Shown: positions 1 to 10,333, counted from the stretch's first letter. The stretch: DNA of 22,650 nt from Chara braunii (GCA_003427395.1 BFEA01000572.1:667711-690360), one strand, 5' to 3'. A program made the numbers and translations. The notes: generated by a model not told the origin, from the letters alone.

Positions 1-70
1 TGCCGAATCTCTGAGATGTGACCACGTGGCTGCAACAGCTGAATGTCAAGAACCCGCTCCGTGATAAAAC

Positions 71-1330
71 TCATGGTGAGGTCGGAGAGGAGGACAAAGG
101 ACAAGAGGGAGAAAGACGGGAGAAAGTTAGGTCGTCGTCGTTCTCTTCGCTTTCCGAGGAAGAAGAGGGAGGACGATCGGAAGGAGGAAGGAGACAGAGG
201 TAGGAGGTATGCCGGACGATGGGGACAGAGCCATGGCTGGCACTAGCTTGAGGCGCGACGCGCACCGTGTTGGCGCCGTTGGGTCCGAGTTCGACAACGC
301 GAAAACAGCCAGAGAACTTGGGAGCGAGTTTCCGGTCGCGTGCACATTTACGTACCTGCACTAGGTCCCCTAATTTATACTGGTACTGGGGCCCAACATT
401 TCCATTCCGGGCCTCGTAGCTACGGATCTGTCTCCCGTGGGCCAGTTCGGTCATCATTTGTCTTTTTCGGGCTAGCTTCGGGACGGCCCGTTCCATTAAT
501 TCGGTGTACCTTTTGGCCTTGGCCTTGAGAGCTGCACGCGTGTCTCTACCCCCTGCTTTGGCAATTTCCGAGTTACCCCGGTAATCGACATAGGGGAGGC
601 TATTAGTTCGAAGCTGAAAAGGGGTAAACCCCGTAGACTCATGAGGGGTGGCCCGGTGGATCCCGACGATCTGATATACGATCTCGGGCCAAGGACGCGT
701 GTCGTGTGCCGCTAAGTTCCTGCGAAGGGCGGTTTTAATCATACGGTTAGCATTCTCGGCCAACCCATTCGACTGGGACACATGGGGTGCCGTATGTCGG
801 AGCGTGACGCCCCTTCTCGCAAGCAGTTCCTCTACCTCACCTTTGAATTTCGACCCATTGTCAGTTAGAATTTATTCCGTATCTAGATGGGTATAGAGGA
901 ATCGTTCGAACTATGTGGCTATTTCGGCGACCTTTCGGGTCTTACAAGGATAAACTTCGATGTATCTGGAAAAATGGTCAATTAAAACTAACAGGATGGA
1001 ATATTCACAGCGGTTTGGGTCAGGTGGCACGTCAATATCTGTCATGTCCATACTGACTCGCTGGAAAGGACACTCTACTTCCGTTGGTACGGTCGTGTTT
1101 GGTCCCCGTATAGGGGCGCGATCAGCGGCACAGACCAGACAGTTAGCGACAATGTACTTGACGTCATCTCGTATATTCGACTAGAACCATGCCTCCGTGA
1201 CACGTATCGCGAAATGAGCGGCCTGTTCTTCGTGAGCAGATCGGATCCAATCGTATCTCTGGAATGGATGGGGAACTTTCAACCACGAACCCGACCCGTC
1301 AGTTTTACGCTTTTCCAAATGACCGTTGAT
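71..1330 (-). pseudogene. Ty3/gypsy-type integrase of pol A (broken)
   Basis: Integrase inserts retrotransposon cDNA into the host genome. Seen, in order: an HHCC zinc module (His-x5-His near 1234-1214, then CLVC near 1115), a first catalytic Asp in SMDMTD (near 1050), the second in LTDNGS (near 860), and the third acidic residue in NGLAENANR (near 760), spaced as in DD35E enzymes. A C-terminal SH3-like segment of the GPF/Y type follows (YKLGDLVQVR, then KLAPKFSGCFRVVE). The tail is Ser/Asp/Glu-rich and ends at TGA 71-73. I see no chromodomain. The reading frame is the same as the upstream RT and RNase H, but is cut by TAG 1181-1183, TAG 911-913 and TAA 872-874, with no frameshift. Family assignment rests on known Ty3 integrase motifs. 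The product cannot be made intact, so I call it a pseudogene. No 3' LTR is visible in the remaining 70 bases. Confidence 0.88.
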
Positions 1331-1840
1331 CCATCGATAGTCCCGAGATCTCTCGGTTGCCCTACGTCTGTCGTGTTTGGTGAGGTGGCCCAACGATAAT
1401 CCCGCTAATTTTGCTAATAAAATTTTATCCGTCCAAACCTCCGCTCGTCGGTATTTTTCGTCATATTCAGGACCGTCCGTACGGGCGGCCTCGAATCGAA
1501 CCTCTGTGGGGAGCTTGCTCGTTCTACACAGGGGGCACTTCCTTTCCTTGTTATTTGTCCGATATCGAACGCAGGCCCCGTGCGCACGGTTGACACACGT
1601 GGCACATTCTACCCAATCGACAAACCCGGTTTCGAAGGGATGACAGTCGACCCCATAAACCCGTGCAATGCACGTGCAAAAATAATAGAATTTATCGGGG
1701 AGGGTGGCAAAGAAAGTTGAGGAAGTAAGAGGAGTTGAATTAGTAGGAGAAGAAGGGGTTACGGAAGCAGGCGGGACAGACATGACGACAGAGGGGGAGA
1801 TATGAGACTGAATATGAGGGAGAATTAGTCTGCGTGTCAC
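1331..1840 (-). pseudogene. PHD-like zinc domain and linker between RNase H and integrase (pol A)
   Basis: This stretch lies between the RNase H end (TAA 1841-1843) and the integrase HHCC module, in the same frame as both. A Ser/Thr/Pro-rich start is followed by a Cys/His pattern at about 1678-1526: C-x-C, 21 residues, WVECATC, then C-x4-H-x2-C and a final KCPLC (C-x2-C). The order Cys4-His-Cys3 and the Trp three residues before the third Cys fit a PHD finger, a fold known to bind histone tails. One extra Cys lies in the long loop, so a RING-type or other cross-braced zinc fold is also possible. A basic, Arg/Lys-rich helix-like linker leads to the integrase. Inference: it could have been a chromatin-targeting part of the integration machinery. 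I do not know this domain as standard at this position in Ty3 elements. Confidence 0.6.
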
Positions 1841-1843
1841 TTA

Positions 1844-3766
1844 CTGCTTCACCAGGATCTCCACTTGGCCGTACCGAGGTCCGATCTCCTGTTTCGGTTC
1901 GTTCCATGGAATCACCTCCTCCCTCTTCAGAACTTTCTCAGGTCGGTGCAACCGTGTCAATCCGTCCACGTTCCCGTGTCTCTCATGCTTCCGATGACGG
2001 ATGTCAAAGTCCATGCTCTGCAGCACCGTTACCCATCGCCCGATCATGCCCGAGTAATCCTTTGACTTCTTCAGAGCCAACAGGGGCTCATGATCAGTCA
2101 CCAGGGTGAATTTTCGCCCGTACAGGTAAGCACGAAAGTGACTGATTCCCCAGAGAGCGGCATAACATTCACCCGTTGGAGCGGCGTAATTGCACTTGCA
2201 GGCGGGCACTGATTAGGACGCATACTCCACTACAATCTCGAGTCCGCTCGGTCCCACCTGGGCAAGGATCGCCGAAATCGCCTCTGGCTGCCAGTCGGTG
2301 ATGAAAACAAAAGGTTTTTCGGGATCCGGTCTTATAAGAACCGGAGCCGAAATGAGAGCAGCCTTGAGTTTGGAAAACGCTTGATCGCACTCCGGCGTCC
2401 AGATCAACGACTGATCCTTGCGCAGCAGATTTGTGAGGGGTCCCGCAATCGCCGCGAAGCCCTTGATAAATCTTCGGTAGTACGAGGCTAGGCCCAGAAA
2501 GGCGCGAACTTGTGTAATAGTCGTAGGCACCGGCGCGTCCCTGACAGCTGCCACCTTCTGCGGCTCCGGTTGGAGTCCCTTGTCTGTCACCACATGCCCC
2601 AGGAAGGAAATGGTGGTGAGGAAAAACTGACATTTCTCAAGCGCCACCTTGAAACCTGCATCTCGTAACGCATGCAGTGCCCATTCGATGTGTTGCACGT
2701 GTCCCTCGCAGGAACTCGAATACACCAGGATGTCATCCATGTACACAATCACACAGTAGTTGATGATGCTCTGCGCCAAACGAGTCCTGCGCACGAAGTT
2801 CTGAAAAGTCATGTTCATAGCCCGCTGAAAGGTCGCAGGAGCATTGCAGATACCCATCGGGCATCGAATCCACTGCCATGTACCTTCGAAAAGCACAAAC
2901 GTCGTTTTCGGACGATCTTCTTCTCGAACAAGAAGATGATGGAACCCATGGCGAACATCAAACTTGCTGAAAAATCGAGCACTCCCAATCGCATCCAACA
3001 ACTCATCAATCCGGGGGAGGGGGTACACATCTTTCATCGTGATATCATTCAACTTTCGGTAATCAATGCAAATGCGAATCCCTCCGGCCTTTTTAGGTAC
3101 GATCACTACAGGGAAAGACCATGGTCCTATAGCGGGTTCGATCCATCCATTAGCTTCGAACTCCTTAATCCGCTGAAAAGCGGCCGCTCGTTGAGCTGGC
3201 GAATATCGGTAAGGAACACAGCTAATGGGTGGGTGGTCCCCCGTGAGAATGGCATGCTCGATCACATTAGTCAGACCGATGTCATTATCGTGTACGCTCA
3301 ATACATCTGCGTAACCATTTAACACATGGATTAACGACTTTCGTAGTTCCGAGGGAACGTGATTCGGGAGGGTGATAGCCGATTCCTCGGACATCTCAAG
3401 GGGCACATCGACCCAGTCAATCGACCGTTCCCGCCGCTCATCGACACTAGAGAAAACGNAACTACTTGTGCGAACAGAAAAGACAGTTGCTATCATCTGG
3501 GACTCAGCGGGGCTGATCATCTCCGTTTCTTTAGTTTCAGCGCCGGTTTCTAAACCAACCGAGGTCGGTTCCACGGTTAGCCCGGTTAGATCCGTCATTT
3601 CTTGCATTAGATTCGGTACGTCACTTACCGGTGNTTTCGCCTCTTGTTTAATCAAGGCGATGGTGGCTCCAGTCGTCAATAACGATCTGGGCGGAAAAAC
3701 AGAGACATCCAAATACTGTTCCGTTTGCTGATAACGCGTTCGTAAGGAAAGAGCTCCCTCGTACAA
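1844..3766 (-). pseudogene. Reverse transcriptase and RNase H of pol A (broken)
   Basis: RT copies element RNA into cDNA and RNase H removes the RNA strand. Seen in the frame starting at 3766: PKKAGGIRICIDYRKLND (residues about 224-241), the catalytic Asp in FSKFDVRHGF (270), PMGICNAPATFQRAMN (303-318), YMDD (342-345), FLGHVV (388-393) and the connection motif RAFLGLASYYRRFI (421-434). RNase H starts at FITDW (Asp 491). It continues after TAA 2213-2215 in the same frame with GECYAALWG, TDHEPLLAL and NVDGLTRL, giving the DEDD acidic set. There are about ten extra residues just before YMDD compared with usual Ty3 RTs. Two N bases (3459, 3634) leave unknown residues in the N-terminal linker. The two halves match Ty3/gypsy polymerases well. 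The TAA and a frameshift near 3770 upstream make it non-functional as one polyprotein. Confidence 0.9.
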
Positions 3767-4065
3767 GGTGCGAGGGGTTCCAAATCATCAGCCTGATTGG
3801 AGACTTGTAATATGGGTTCCCCGAGGAGGACTGAAGGACTGACCTGGGTTGTTAGAGGTGTGAATGCACTGTCTTCAGAATCCACGTGGACGCTTCGAGC
3901 GGTGTCGGGGCACACTCGAAATTCTTCAGGGGTTTCATGTTCGAAAAGTTCAACCAGATGTTTCCATTTCTCTTCACTGGGCATCTCTTCTTCGTATTCT
4001 CGCTCCCTGATTCCATCCCCGAGGCGCAAGGGGGAGCATTCCTCGGGATCAATGCGTCGGATCAT
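3676..4065 (-). pseudogene. Linker between protease and RT of pol A (frameshifted)
   Basis: An open stretch in a different frame from both the protease (to its right) and the RT (to its left). The protein is rich in Glu/Asp and Pro with no motif I recognise; it reads like the variable linker many Ty3 polyproteins carry between retropepsin and RT. It overlaps the RT frame by about 90 bases, so a small indel near 3766-3780 and another near 4070-4095 probably broke one original frame. Placement, not motif, supports the call. Confidence 0.55.
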
Positions 4066-4094
4066 CCCTATCTGGGGCGAGTTAGGAACCCGTT

Positions 4095-4460
4095 TTATCG
4101 TTCAGTCTGAGGTTTTCCCCCAGTTTGTGTGAGCACCACTTGTTTCGAATCGAAATGCAGACGTGCGCCCACCTCCATCGCCCAAGGCAATCCCAACAAT
4201 ACAGAATAGGAACGTACATCTATTACGAGTGCGTTAACAAGAACATGTACTCGTCCAACTTTTACGACCACATTCTCGATAATGCCTACGATGTTCCTCG
4301 CTTCCTCGTCGGCAGAGACATAGTTGTCTCTGCCAGATTCAGGAAGAATAGATCCAAGACGTCCCATATTTTTGACAGTGTCCAATGATATGGCCACTGC
4401 AGAAGATCAAGGGCGTTAAACGGCTTCCCCCAAACTTCACAGTCACATTCCGCACTTTTT
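4095..4460 (-). pseudogene. Retropepsin-like protease of pol A (frameshifted, active site damaged)
   Basis: Retropepsins cut the Gag-Pol polyprotein. Seen from 4397 downward: ISLDTVKNMG, then NIVGIIENVVVKVG and the closing motif SYSVLLGLPW, which match the flap and C-terminal half of Ty3-type proteases. The N-terminal strand NVTVKFGG is present upstream but in another frame. The segment that should hold the catalytic Asp-Thr/Ser-Gly (about 4400-4425) gives no clean D-T/S-G in any frame; an Asp codon is there but the next residues do not fit. At least two small indels are needed to explain the frame changes between 4460 and 4397. It lies just downstream of the in-frame linker at 4460-5119, so it is the first catalytic domain of unit A. 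Confidence 0.72.
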
Positions 4461-5140
4461 CATAGTACCGGTCGAGCTCGTACGAAGTGATCCTTGTCTG
4501 CTAAAGAGATCGCAGCTATTCGTGCGGCTTCGGGTTCTTTCGTGTCAGGCTCGGGAGGTGCAACTTCCTCGTTTCCTTCCTTCTTCTTCAGCATCCGTTG
4601 TATGCGCTGATAGGTGAAGCGCTTTTGATTTTTCTCGCAATGTTGTAGAAGTTTATCGTTCGCTGCTTCAGATATAGTGAGCAGATGTCCTACTGGGACA
4701 GGTACACGAATATCTAATTGCTTGAGCGTTTTCAATACATCAATATCTCCTGTCCAAAACTGCAGTCCAGGATTGGACTCGCGATCGACCCATTCGAGAT
4801 CATCTTGGGCCGATCGGATCGCTCCGATCATTCTGGCAAGATGGAGATACTCGAGGGGATCGACCACGTCAGCACCGTCAGAGGAAGAAGCTCCTGAGGT
4901 CGACGCTATTATCGTCGAAGGGGAAGGCTGTTCTGGACCCCAGGGATCCTCTACTTCAAAGGGTTTGAGGACTAGCTCATCCCTTTGTTCATACCCATTT
5001 GGCGCTTGCCAAATAGGATAGCCTACACAGCTGGGCACTCGCGGCGACCACTTATTGATGTGGAGACGAACATCTTCTTTCTGATATAGAAATCCATCAA
5101 CTGAGGGCGTATCCTCCACCGCCTCCCCTTCCTGTTTATC
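4460..5140 (-). pseudogene. Junction segment: post-RNase H linker of unit B joined to the pre-protease region of unit A
   Basis: This open stretch is in exactly the same frame as the RNase H of unit B and is separated from it only by TAG 5141-5143. Its first part (VRLHINKWSPRVPSCVGYPI, then PNGYEQRDEL and VEDPWG) reads as a direct continuation beyond RNase H. After a Ser/Pro-rich stretch the character changes: DIRVPVPVGHLLTISEAAND and a Lys-rich helical run resemble the helical segment that precedes retropepsin (unit B has a comparable one, DLMTLKEILASAPRLRD, before its own protease). The unit A protease then follows, frame-shifted. I infer that the B-to-A junction lies inside this segment, around 4850-5000. 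The exact point cannot be fixed by eye. Confidence 0.6.
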
Positions 5141-6565
5141 CTAGTTGATCCTACTCAGCCCGTCCGCCCGGTTCTTACTGCCAGGTATCCGTTCCAATTC
5201 GAAATTGAACATCCAGATGTACGTCAACCATCTGGCAACCGTCGGATCTGATGGGACGTAATTCCTTAGAGAGTAGGCCAGGGCGGTCGGATCCACTCTC
5301 AAAATAAACCTTCTGCCAAAGATGTAGTTTCGGAAGTTTCGCAGACAATGGAGGACGGCAAGGGTCTCCCTCTTGAACTGAGCGTAGTTCCTCTCCGTCG
5401 TGCAGAGAGTCCGGCTCTCAAATCGCAAGGGTCTTTTCTTTCCTTCCATGTCTGCCTGAATTAGAACTCCCCCTAAAGCAGTCGGCCCCGCATCCGTTTC
5501 GACAATGAAGGGTCGCGTCTCTGTGGCGTCATAATCTGACGCTCCTAACACCAACCCTCCTTCTCGAAATTCTTCCTTCATTCTGGCTACCACCTCTTCT
5601 TGTTCTCCACCCCAAACCCATTTCTGGTCCTGACGAACTAACTTCCTCAGATGTTCAGTCTTAGCGGCAAAATTCTTGACGAAGGCCCTCCAAAATCCAC
5701 ACGTACCAAGGAAGCTTCTGACATCAGTTACTGAGTGGAACAGGACTAGCCACTCAGTAATCTTGTCCGTCTTCTTCACATCCGGCCTCCGACCCTTCTC
5801 GCTGCAGACGAACCCCAAAATAGTCGCTTCCCTCATGCAGTGTCTAGATTCGGCCCCGCTCGCCGTGAGGTTATGCTCCTCGAGTAGGCTCGGGACTTTT
5901 TCGAGGTCCTGAATATGCTCCCAAACAAAGCGCCTTACCCCTGGCGAGACTTCATCGCTCTCCTTCACTGCTGGCCCCTTCACTGCCAAATCGTCGATGT
6001 ATGGCTGTGTAATATGGGGGTTGACTGACTGCATAACCCGAATCATGGCCCGTTGGACCATTGCTACCGCATTGGTCCACCCTTGAGGGGCCACGTTCAT
6101 GTGGATTAATCCTCGCGGCGTCTGCATAGCCGTCACCGGCCTATCTGGCGGGTAGACCGGAAACTGATCGTATCCTGAGTAAAGGTCTATAAGCAAAATT
6201 ATAGGTCTTCCAGCACAGGATTCCGACAAAGCATCCGCATTTGGCAGTCCTCCAGCATCTCACACGGTCACCGCATTTAACCTCTGCAGATCTTGCACCC
6301 ATCGCAGCGTCCCGTTAGGCTTAATGAAGCAGAACCACGGGGACGCATATGGTCCACTAGAATAGTCGGCGACGTGTGTACTTATCTTGCCGTCGAGGTA
6401 GTCCACCACCTTCTTTTCCCCGTCAGGGGTAGGATATCGCGCCCCTCTCATGTTCCAAGGCTCGTGTGGCACGGTGTGGATGCGGATCATAGGTATTTTG
6501 TCCACATCCAGTCTGCCACGCTCCTCGTCGCTAAACGCATAGGCGCGATGCCTCCTCTTCATTAA
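5141..6565 (-). pseudogene. Reverse transcriptase and RNase H of unit B (broken by stops)
   Basis: RT and RNase H of a Ty3-like element clearly different from unit A. Seen: ASPWFCFIKPNGTLRWVQDL (palm start), IILLIDLYSGYDQF (catalytic Asp), HMNVAPQGWTNAVAMVQRAM, YIDDLAVKG (the YxDD motif, near 6001-5990), ILGFVCSEKGRRPD and DVRSFLGTCGFWRAFVKNFA. RNase H has FIVETDAGPTALGG, ERNYAQFKRETLAV, LRVDPTALAY and NRADGLSRIN. One frame runs from 6907 to 4460. Inside it are TAA 6566-6568, TGA 6260-6262 and TAG 5141-5143, so no full product is possible. The wording PGVRRFVWEH downstream of YIDD, and the IDDLAVKG form of the active site, recall a group of Ty3-like elements I know from mushroom-forming fungi (from memory, not searched). 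No integrase follows before unit A begins. Confidence 0.87.
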
Positions 6566-6907
6566 TTACACCATCAATGTTCGCTCTTGAGGCAGTAGGA
6601 AGTCGGGTTCCCCTATAATCAACTCCCCATCGTTCCCTTCGTTGATACGACATGGCCCTGCTAGAGCACTCTCCCTCATTCGCCGTATCAACCCTCGTTC
6701 CCTCTCGTAATATGCTTCCTCGTCCTCTGTAATGAGGACGGAAACCGGGCGGCACTTCTTGTCTACCGTCTTGTACCGCCTTTGGGAACCCTGTTTGAGC
6801 CGTCCCCTAAAAAAGGCCGACTTACAGATTGTGTTTGCGCTGATGCGGGGTGCCCTCCGCTGCCTGGGAGCCGATATAGCAACTCCAACCTTCCTGCCTC
6901 GGGGCAT
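6566..6907 (-). pseudogene. Protease-RT linker of unit B (after a frameshift)
   Basis: This open stretch overlaps the protease frame by about 145 bases and shares the frame of the RT. It is Arg/Lys-rich at first, then has VSVLITEDEEAYYERERG, a charged helix-like run, and ends at TAA 6566-6568 just before the RT. I see no catalytic motif. The overlap suggests that one indel near 6890-6907 separated protease and RT, which in related elements are one polyprotein. A programmed frameshift is a weaker alternative; I see no slippery heptamer that would clearly favour it. Confidence 0.5.
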
Positions 6908-8121
6908 TCCAGAACTTGCACCCTCAAAACCTGGATGGCATCCGGATCTGCCATCTCATGGGCGGCCACCAGGTCCATGGCCTTCCCAATATCTGACAAG
7001 CTGAGGGAAAATGCTTTCACCCTCTCTCCTGCTTCGGGCTCTGCCCGGAGCCTTCGGCGCTCCCCTTCCGACTCCTCGATCGTGAATGATCCTGGATTGG
7101 GCCGGTTCCTTATACTCCCTGGCCCGGTGTTCCTGCAGGTAATTATTTCGTAATTCCCGCAGGCAGGAACGCATAAGAGGAGGATTAACGTCTCGTCATG
7201 CTTATTGAATATCACGGTCTCCGTTCTGCTCAGGAATGACCTCCCTAGGAGGATTCCGTGATCCACGTCCGGCATGATGAAGAAACAATCCTTAGCCTTC
7301 ACCTTTCCAACCTCGATGAGTACATTCGAGGTTGTCCCACAAAATACGGCCTTGCAGCTGGCTCCGTGCAGAATACTGCAGTCAGAACGGCCTATATCCA
7401 GCCCGAATCTGATCGCATCCACCTCCCGGATGATGTTCATTTCCGCCCCGGTGTCCACCATTGCTGCACACTTGGAGCCTTTTACCACTAAATCCACCGT
7501 GTCGCAGGCCACGCACTTCCAATCCATCTTCGTGCCTGACTCTGCCCATTCTGCCTCCTTGGGCAGAATCGTGCCCAGATGGACATTGGGCACCAAGCGC
7601 CGCGACAATCTCCCCTTCAGTTCATCGCGGAGCCGCGGGGCTGACGCTAGGATTTCCTTCAGGGTCATGAGGTCATTATGCCCCTCCAACAGCCTGTCAA
7701 TTACTCTCTCTACGTCAAATCCCTCTTCCAACCGAACCGCGTATTTCTTCTTTTTGGGTGGTCCGTCATGTATAACCGGTTTGGCCTCTTCCCTGGTTCT
7801 TTTTTTTCTTGCCCGCTGTTCCGCTCTCTGATCCTCCTCTTTACGCAGCTTTTCGTCCTCTTCCTCTTCATCATCGTCGTCCTCTACTTCCACAGCCTCT
7901 TTCCTTCTCCCTGATTCGGGTTCTCTCCTCGGAGGCTCTTGGCTGGCACTGGCCTTGGCTTGATTCCTCGTTCGCGCTGCCTGTGCCAGCCGGGCCTGCG
8001 GAGTGAGGGGTCTTCCCCTCATCCCCGATTGTGGGCACAACCCCACCACATTTACTCCGGGTCGCCCAGGTGCTGACTCCGGGCCGGAGTCATAGAGGAA
8101 CACTTTGGGGATGTTAGACTT
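6763..8121 (-). pseudogene. Retropepsin-like protease of unit B
   Basis: A clear aspartic protease with its catalytic triad intact: AAMVDTGAEMNII (DTG at residues 217-219, near 7455-7447) and, about 65 residues on, the closing motif GILLGRSFL (283-291). Before it lie a strongly acidic run (residues 72-90), a basic run PPKKKKY (115-121) that could act as a nuclear localisation signal, and a helical pre-protease segment DLMTLKEILASAPRLRD. The frame opens at 8121, just after the gag stop (TGA 8130-8132), in a different frame with no overlap, so in this copy gag and pol cannot be joined by a single frameshift. After 6907 this frame becomes meaningless and the pol reading moves to the neighbouring frame. 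Length and motif order fit a Ty3-type protease. Confidence 0.82.
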
Positions 8122-8129
8122 TCATCCCT

Positions 8130-10007
8130 TCACTTCCTCACAGAGGCCCACCAACTTCTGTTGGTGGGCCTCCCCATCTTATCCAGCAGCTCCTCCATCT
8201 TCCCAAATAAGACGGACGGAGGCTCCATTCTCTCCTCCTCATCCTCGTTATCTGACTCGATGATTATGGGCTCTTCCGTCTTACTTCCTCCTCTTAGCTC
8301 TTGAGCCACTTCCTTATCGCTCTCCATTTCCTCCACCCCAATCGGTGGTTCCTCCTTTTCCTGCCATAGCCTAAACATGGCAGGGGGTGGTGGCCCAGCT
8401 GCCGCCCTTCGCTGGGCTTCCGCCCTCACCCCTCCAAACCTTCTGTCAATGGCCTCCCCAAACTGATCGTAGATATTCTCATCCATAGTGGAGGAAATCA
8501 GCCCGCTCCTCTCATCTTCCCGGCTTATATTACAGAATCTTATAGTGTGGCCTTGTTGGTCACAATGTTGACAAATGGCCATCCTCCAATCAAAACGGGG
8601 TCTTCCATACCCCTGACTTCCCTAATCCCCCTGGCCTTGATACCCCTGGCCTTAGTACCCCTGGCCTTGGTACCCCTGGCCTTGACTCTCTTGGCCTTGG
8701 TACCCCTGGCCTTGACTCCCTTGGCCTTGGTACCCCTGGCCTTGATTCCCCTGGCCTTGGTACCCCTGGCCTTGGCCATTCCATTGCCTCCCTCTTCCGC
8801 CTCCATTCCTGCCTCGCCCCCTTCCTCCACCCCTCCCTCCGTTGCCTTGATTGTCCTGCCCCTGGTTCCCACCTCCTGCAACACTGCCCTGTGAACTGGG
8901 AGCAAGTGATGGTGGCGGGGCCACAGGCTGGGCCTGGGTTGTGGGGTAGATTTGTGGTGGCATACTCGTTTGCGGTCCGGCTACTGGCGGCGGGCTTCCC
9001 CATGGCACAATTGCATTGATCACCGGCCAGGGCCACTGTCCGTAGGAGGGCGCCCNACCTTGCGAGGGGCCCGTACTAGATGATGGAGCCGCCACATTTA
9101 AAGGGGCTGCTGCCTTGGCCTGAGGCGCCTGCGCTTTTCCTGATCCCTGTCCGCCCTGCACCAAATTACGCACTTTGCGTTGGACCTTCGTCAGGTGCTG
9201 CGGCACCGACTCTTCCTCTTCCCAGAGCTCCTCCTGAACAACCTCCTCTATCACCGGCTCTTTTCCTTTCACTTTGACAGCCGTCACCACCCTCCTTTGC
9301 ACCAACGGCTCTATCGCATACCCTAGTTGTGCCAATACGTCGGTAACAATCCTTGTTACTCCCGGGGTTCCAGAAGCAGTCGCATCTCTTTCCTTTCTCT
9401 TCTGCCTTTGCAGGCGTACCTGACGTTGCTCCACCTGGTCCAAACACCCAACTTCCACCCCTCTGGCAATGGTGGCCCAGGTGAGCTTGGTGCTACCTCC
9501 TCCATGTCTCGTCAACTCGACGGTCTCCGACGCCGTGAGTAGCCCCAGGAAGATGGTGCACTATGCTTCCTCCGAAATCCCATGGACCTTCCGCACCCTT
9601 TTCTTAAATTCTTGGACAAAAGCCCCTATCGTCGTAAAATCCTCTTTGTTCATCGCCTCAAGGTCCGCGGTAGTCAACAACCCGTCTCCCAGACGGTACT
9701 TCCTCTGCATCCCCTCCTTAAATCTCTCCCAGCTGCCTTGGGCTGCATCTATGACTTTCTTCACCTCTTGGTGGTAGCTGTGGAGGACATACTGAAAGAT
9801 GCGTTGAAACTTTACTATGTCCGACCGCCCGACCAAAGCTTGTTCCACCCGCTCCAGCCATTCCGAGACTCTTTCCCCACAAAAATGGAAAGTATCGACC
9901 TTTGGGATATTACTCGGGTTCCTTTCATGCCGGTCGATGGCCTCGATGAGGTCGTCGAGTGTCAGACCCTTTTTGGGTGCACCCGATGCGCCGCCAGTTT
10001 CAGGCAT
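8130..10007 (-). pseudogene. gag of unit B (capsid-like domain, repeat linker, CCHC knuckle)
   Basis: Gag packages the element RNA. The ATG at 10007-10005 opens a frame with FHFCGERVSEWLERVEQALV and SWERFKEGMQRKYRLGDG, typical of the retrotransposon gag capsid fold. A long Gln/Pro/Gly-rich middle follows, with an Arg/Gly-rich run and a pentapeptide repeat of the GYQGQ type (8625-8790). The C-terminal part has one zinc knuckle, CQHCDQQGHTIRFC (8573-8532), exactly C-x2-C-x4-H-x4-C. The whole 1.9 kb is one frame broken by TAG 9561-9563, TAA 8652-8654 and TAG 8622-8624, ending at TGA 8130-8132. There is one N at 9056. The leader and the primer-binding site lie upstream in the expected order, so this is the 5' gene of unit B. 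Confidence 0.85.
8625..8790 (-). repeat. 15-bp tandem repeat in gag (GYQGQ pentapeptides)
   Basis: About eleven copies of a 15-bp unit close to CCCTGGCCTTGGTAC on the plus strand, imperfect at two or three positions. On the minus strand it encodes repeats alternating GYQGQ with GNQGQ, GSQGQ or ESQGQ. The period is a multiple of three, so frame is kept. Two units carry stop codons (8652-8654 and 8622-8624) where the register predicts Gln. Confidence 0.85.
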
Positions 10008-10313
10008 CTTGACAGCCTCTTTTTTTCAAGCTTCCTGATAAGAAAAAGAAAACAAGCATACCCCTTTATTCAACATTACGCCTTGACCGGCCTATTCCAC
10101 CTACTTTACCTAACTTTTTACTACATACTTTACTCAATACTAGCACAGTCGCCCCTCATAATTTCCCCTAACTCGTGCATGTAAACTTTCTCACCTACAC
10201 TTAGTCACTCATTATTTCTCCCTTACCCTCTCATCATTCCTTTATGCCCTTTTCTTATTCACTTCTCTTACCCGGATGTCGTTCCACCAGGGACAACGGT
10301 AGGCTTTCCGTTA
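10008..10313 (-). other. 5' leader of unit B
   Basis: About 300 bases between the primer-binding site and the gag start codon. It contains no open frame worth naming and is pyrimidine-rich on the plus strand (A/G-rich on the transcript strand). Position suggests an untranslated leader; I see no specific packaging signal. Confidence 0.55.
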
Positions 10314-10331
10314 TCCCCGGCAACGGCGCCA
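10314..10331 (-). promoter_or_regulatory. Primer-binding site complementary to tRNA-Asp
   Basis: The minus strand reads TGGCGCCGTTGCCGGGGA. Its complement, TCCCCGGCAACGGCGCCA, equals the 3' end of eukaryotic (plant-type) tRNA-Asp including CCA, from memory. It lies two bases from an LTR edge ending in ...TCGACA on the minus strand, as expected for a Ty3/gypsy minus-strand priming site. Confidence 0.85.
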
Positions 10332-10333
10332 CC

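Noticed and set aside
2672-3322. Long plus-strand open frame of 216 codons
   Set aside because: It lies antisense to the RT of pol A, which has all expected motifs.
8547-8894. Plus-strand frame rich in LALVPLALIP repeats
   Set aside because: It is the antisense reading of the 15-bp gag repeat.
5141-10331. Unit B as an endogenous pararetrovirus because it lacks an integrase
   Set aside because: A tRNA-Asp site and an LTR-like edge, gag with a CCHC knuckle and Ty3-type RT/RNase H fit a retrotransposon that lost its 3' part; I see no movement-protein or other caulimovirid gene.
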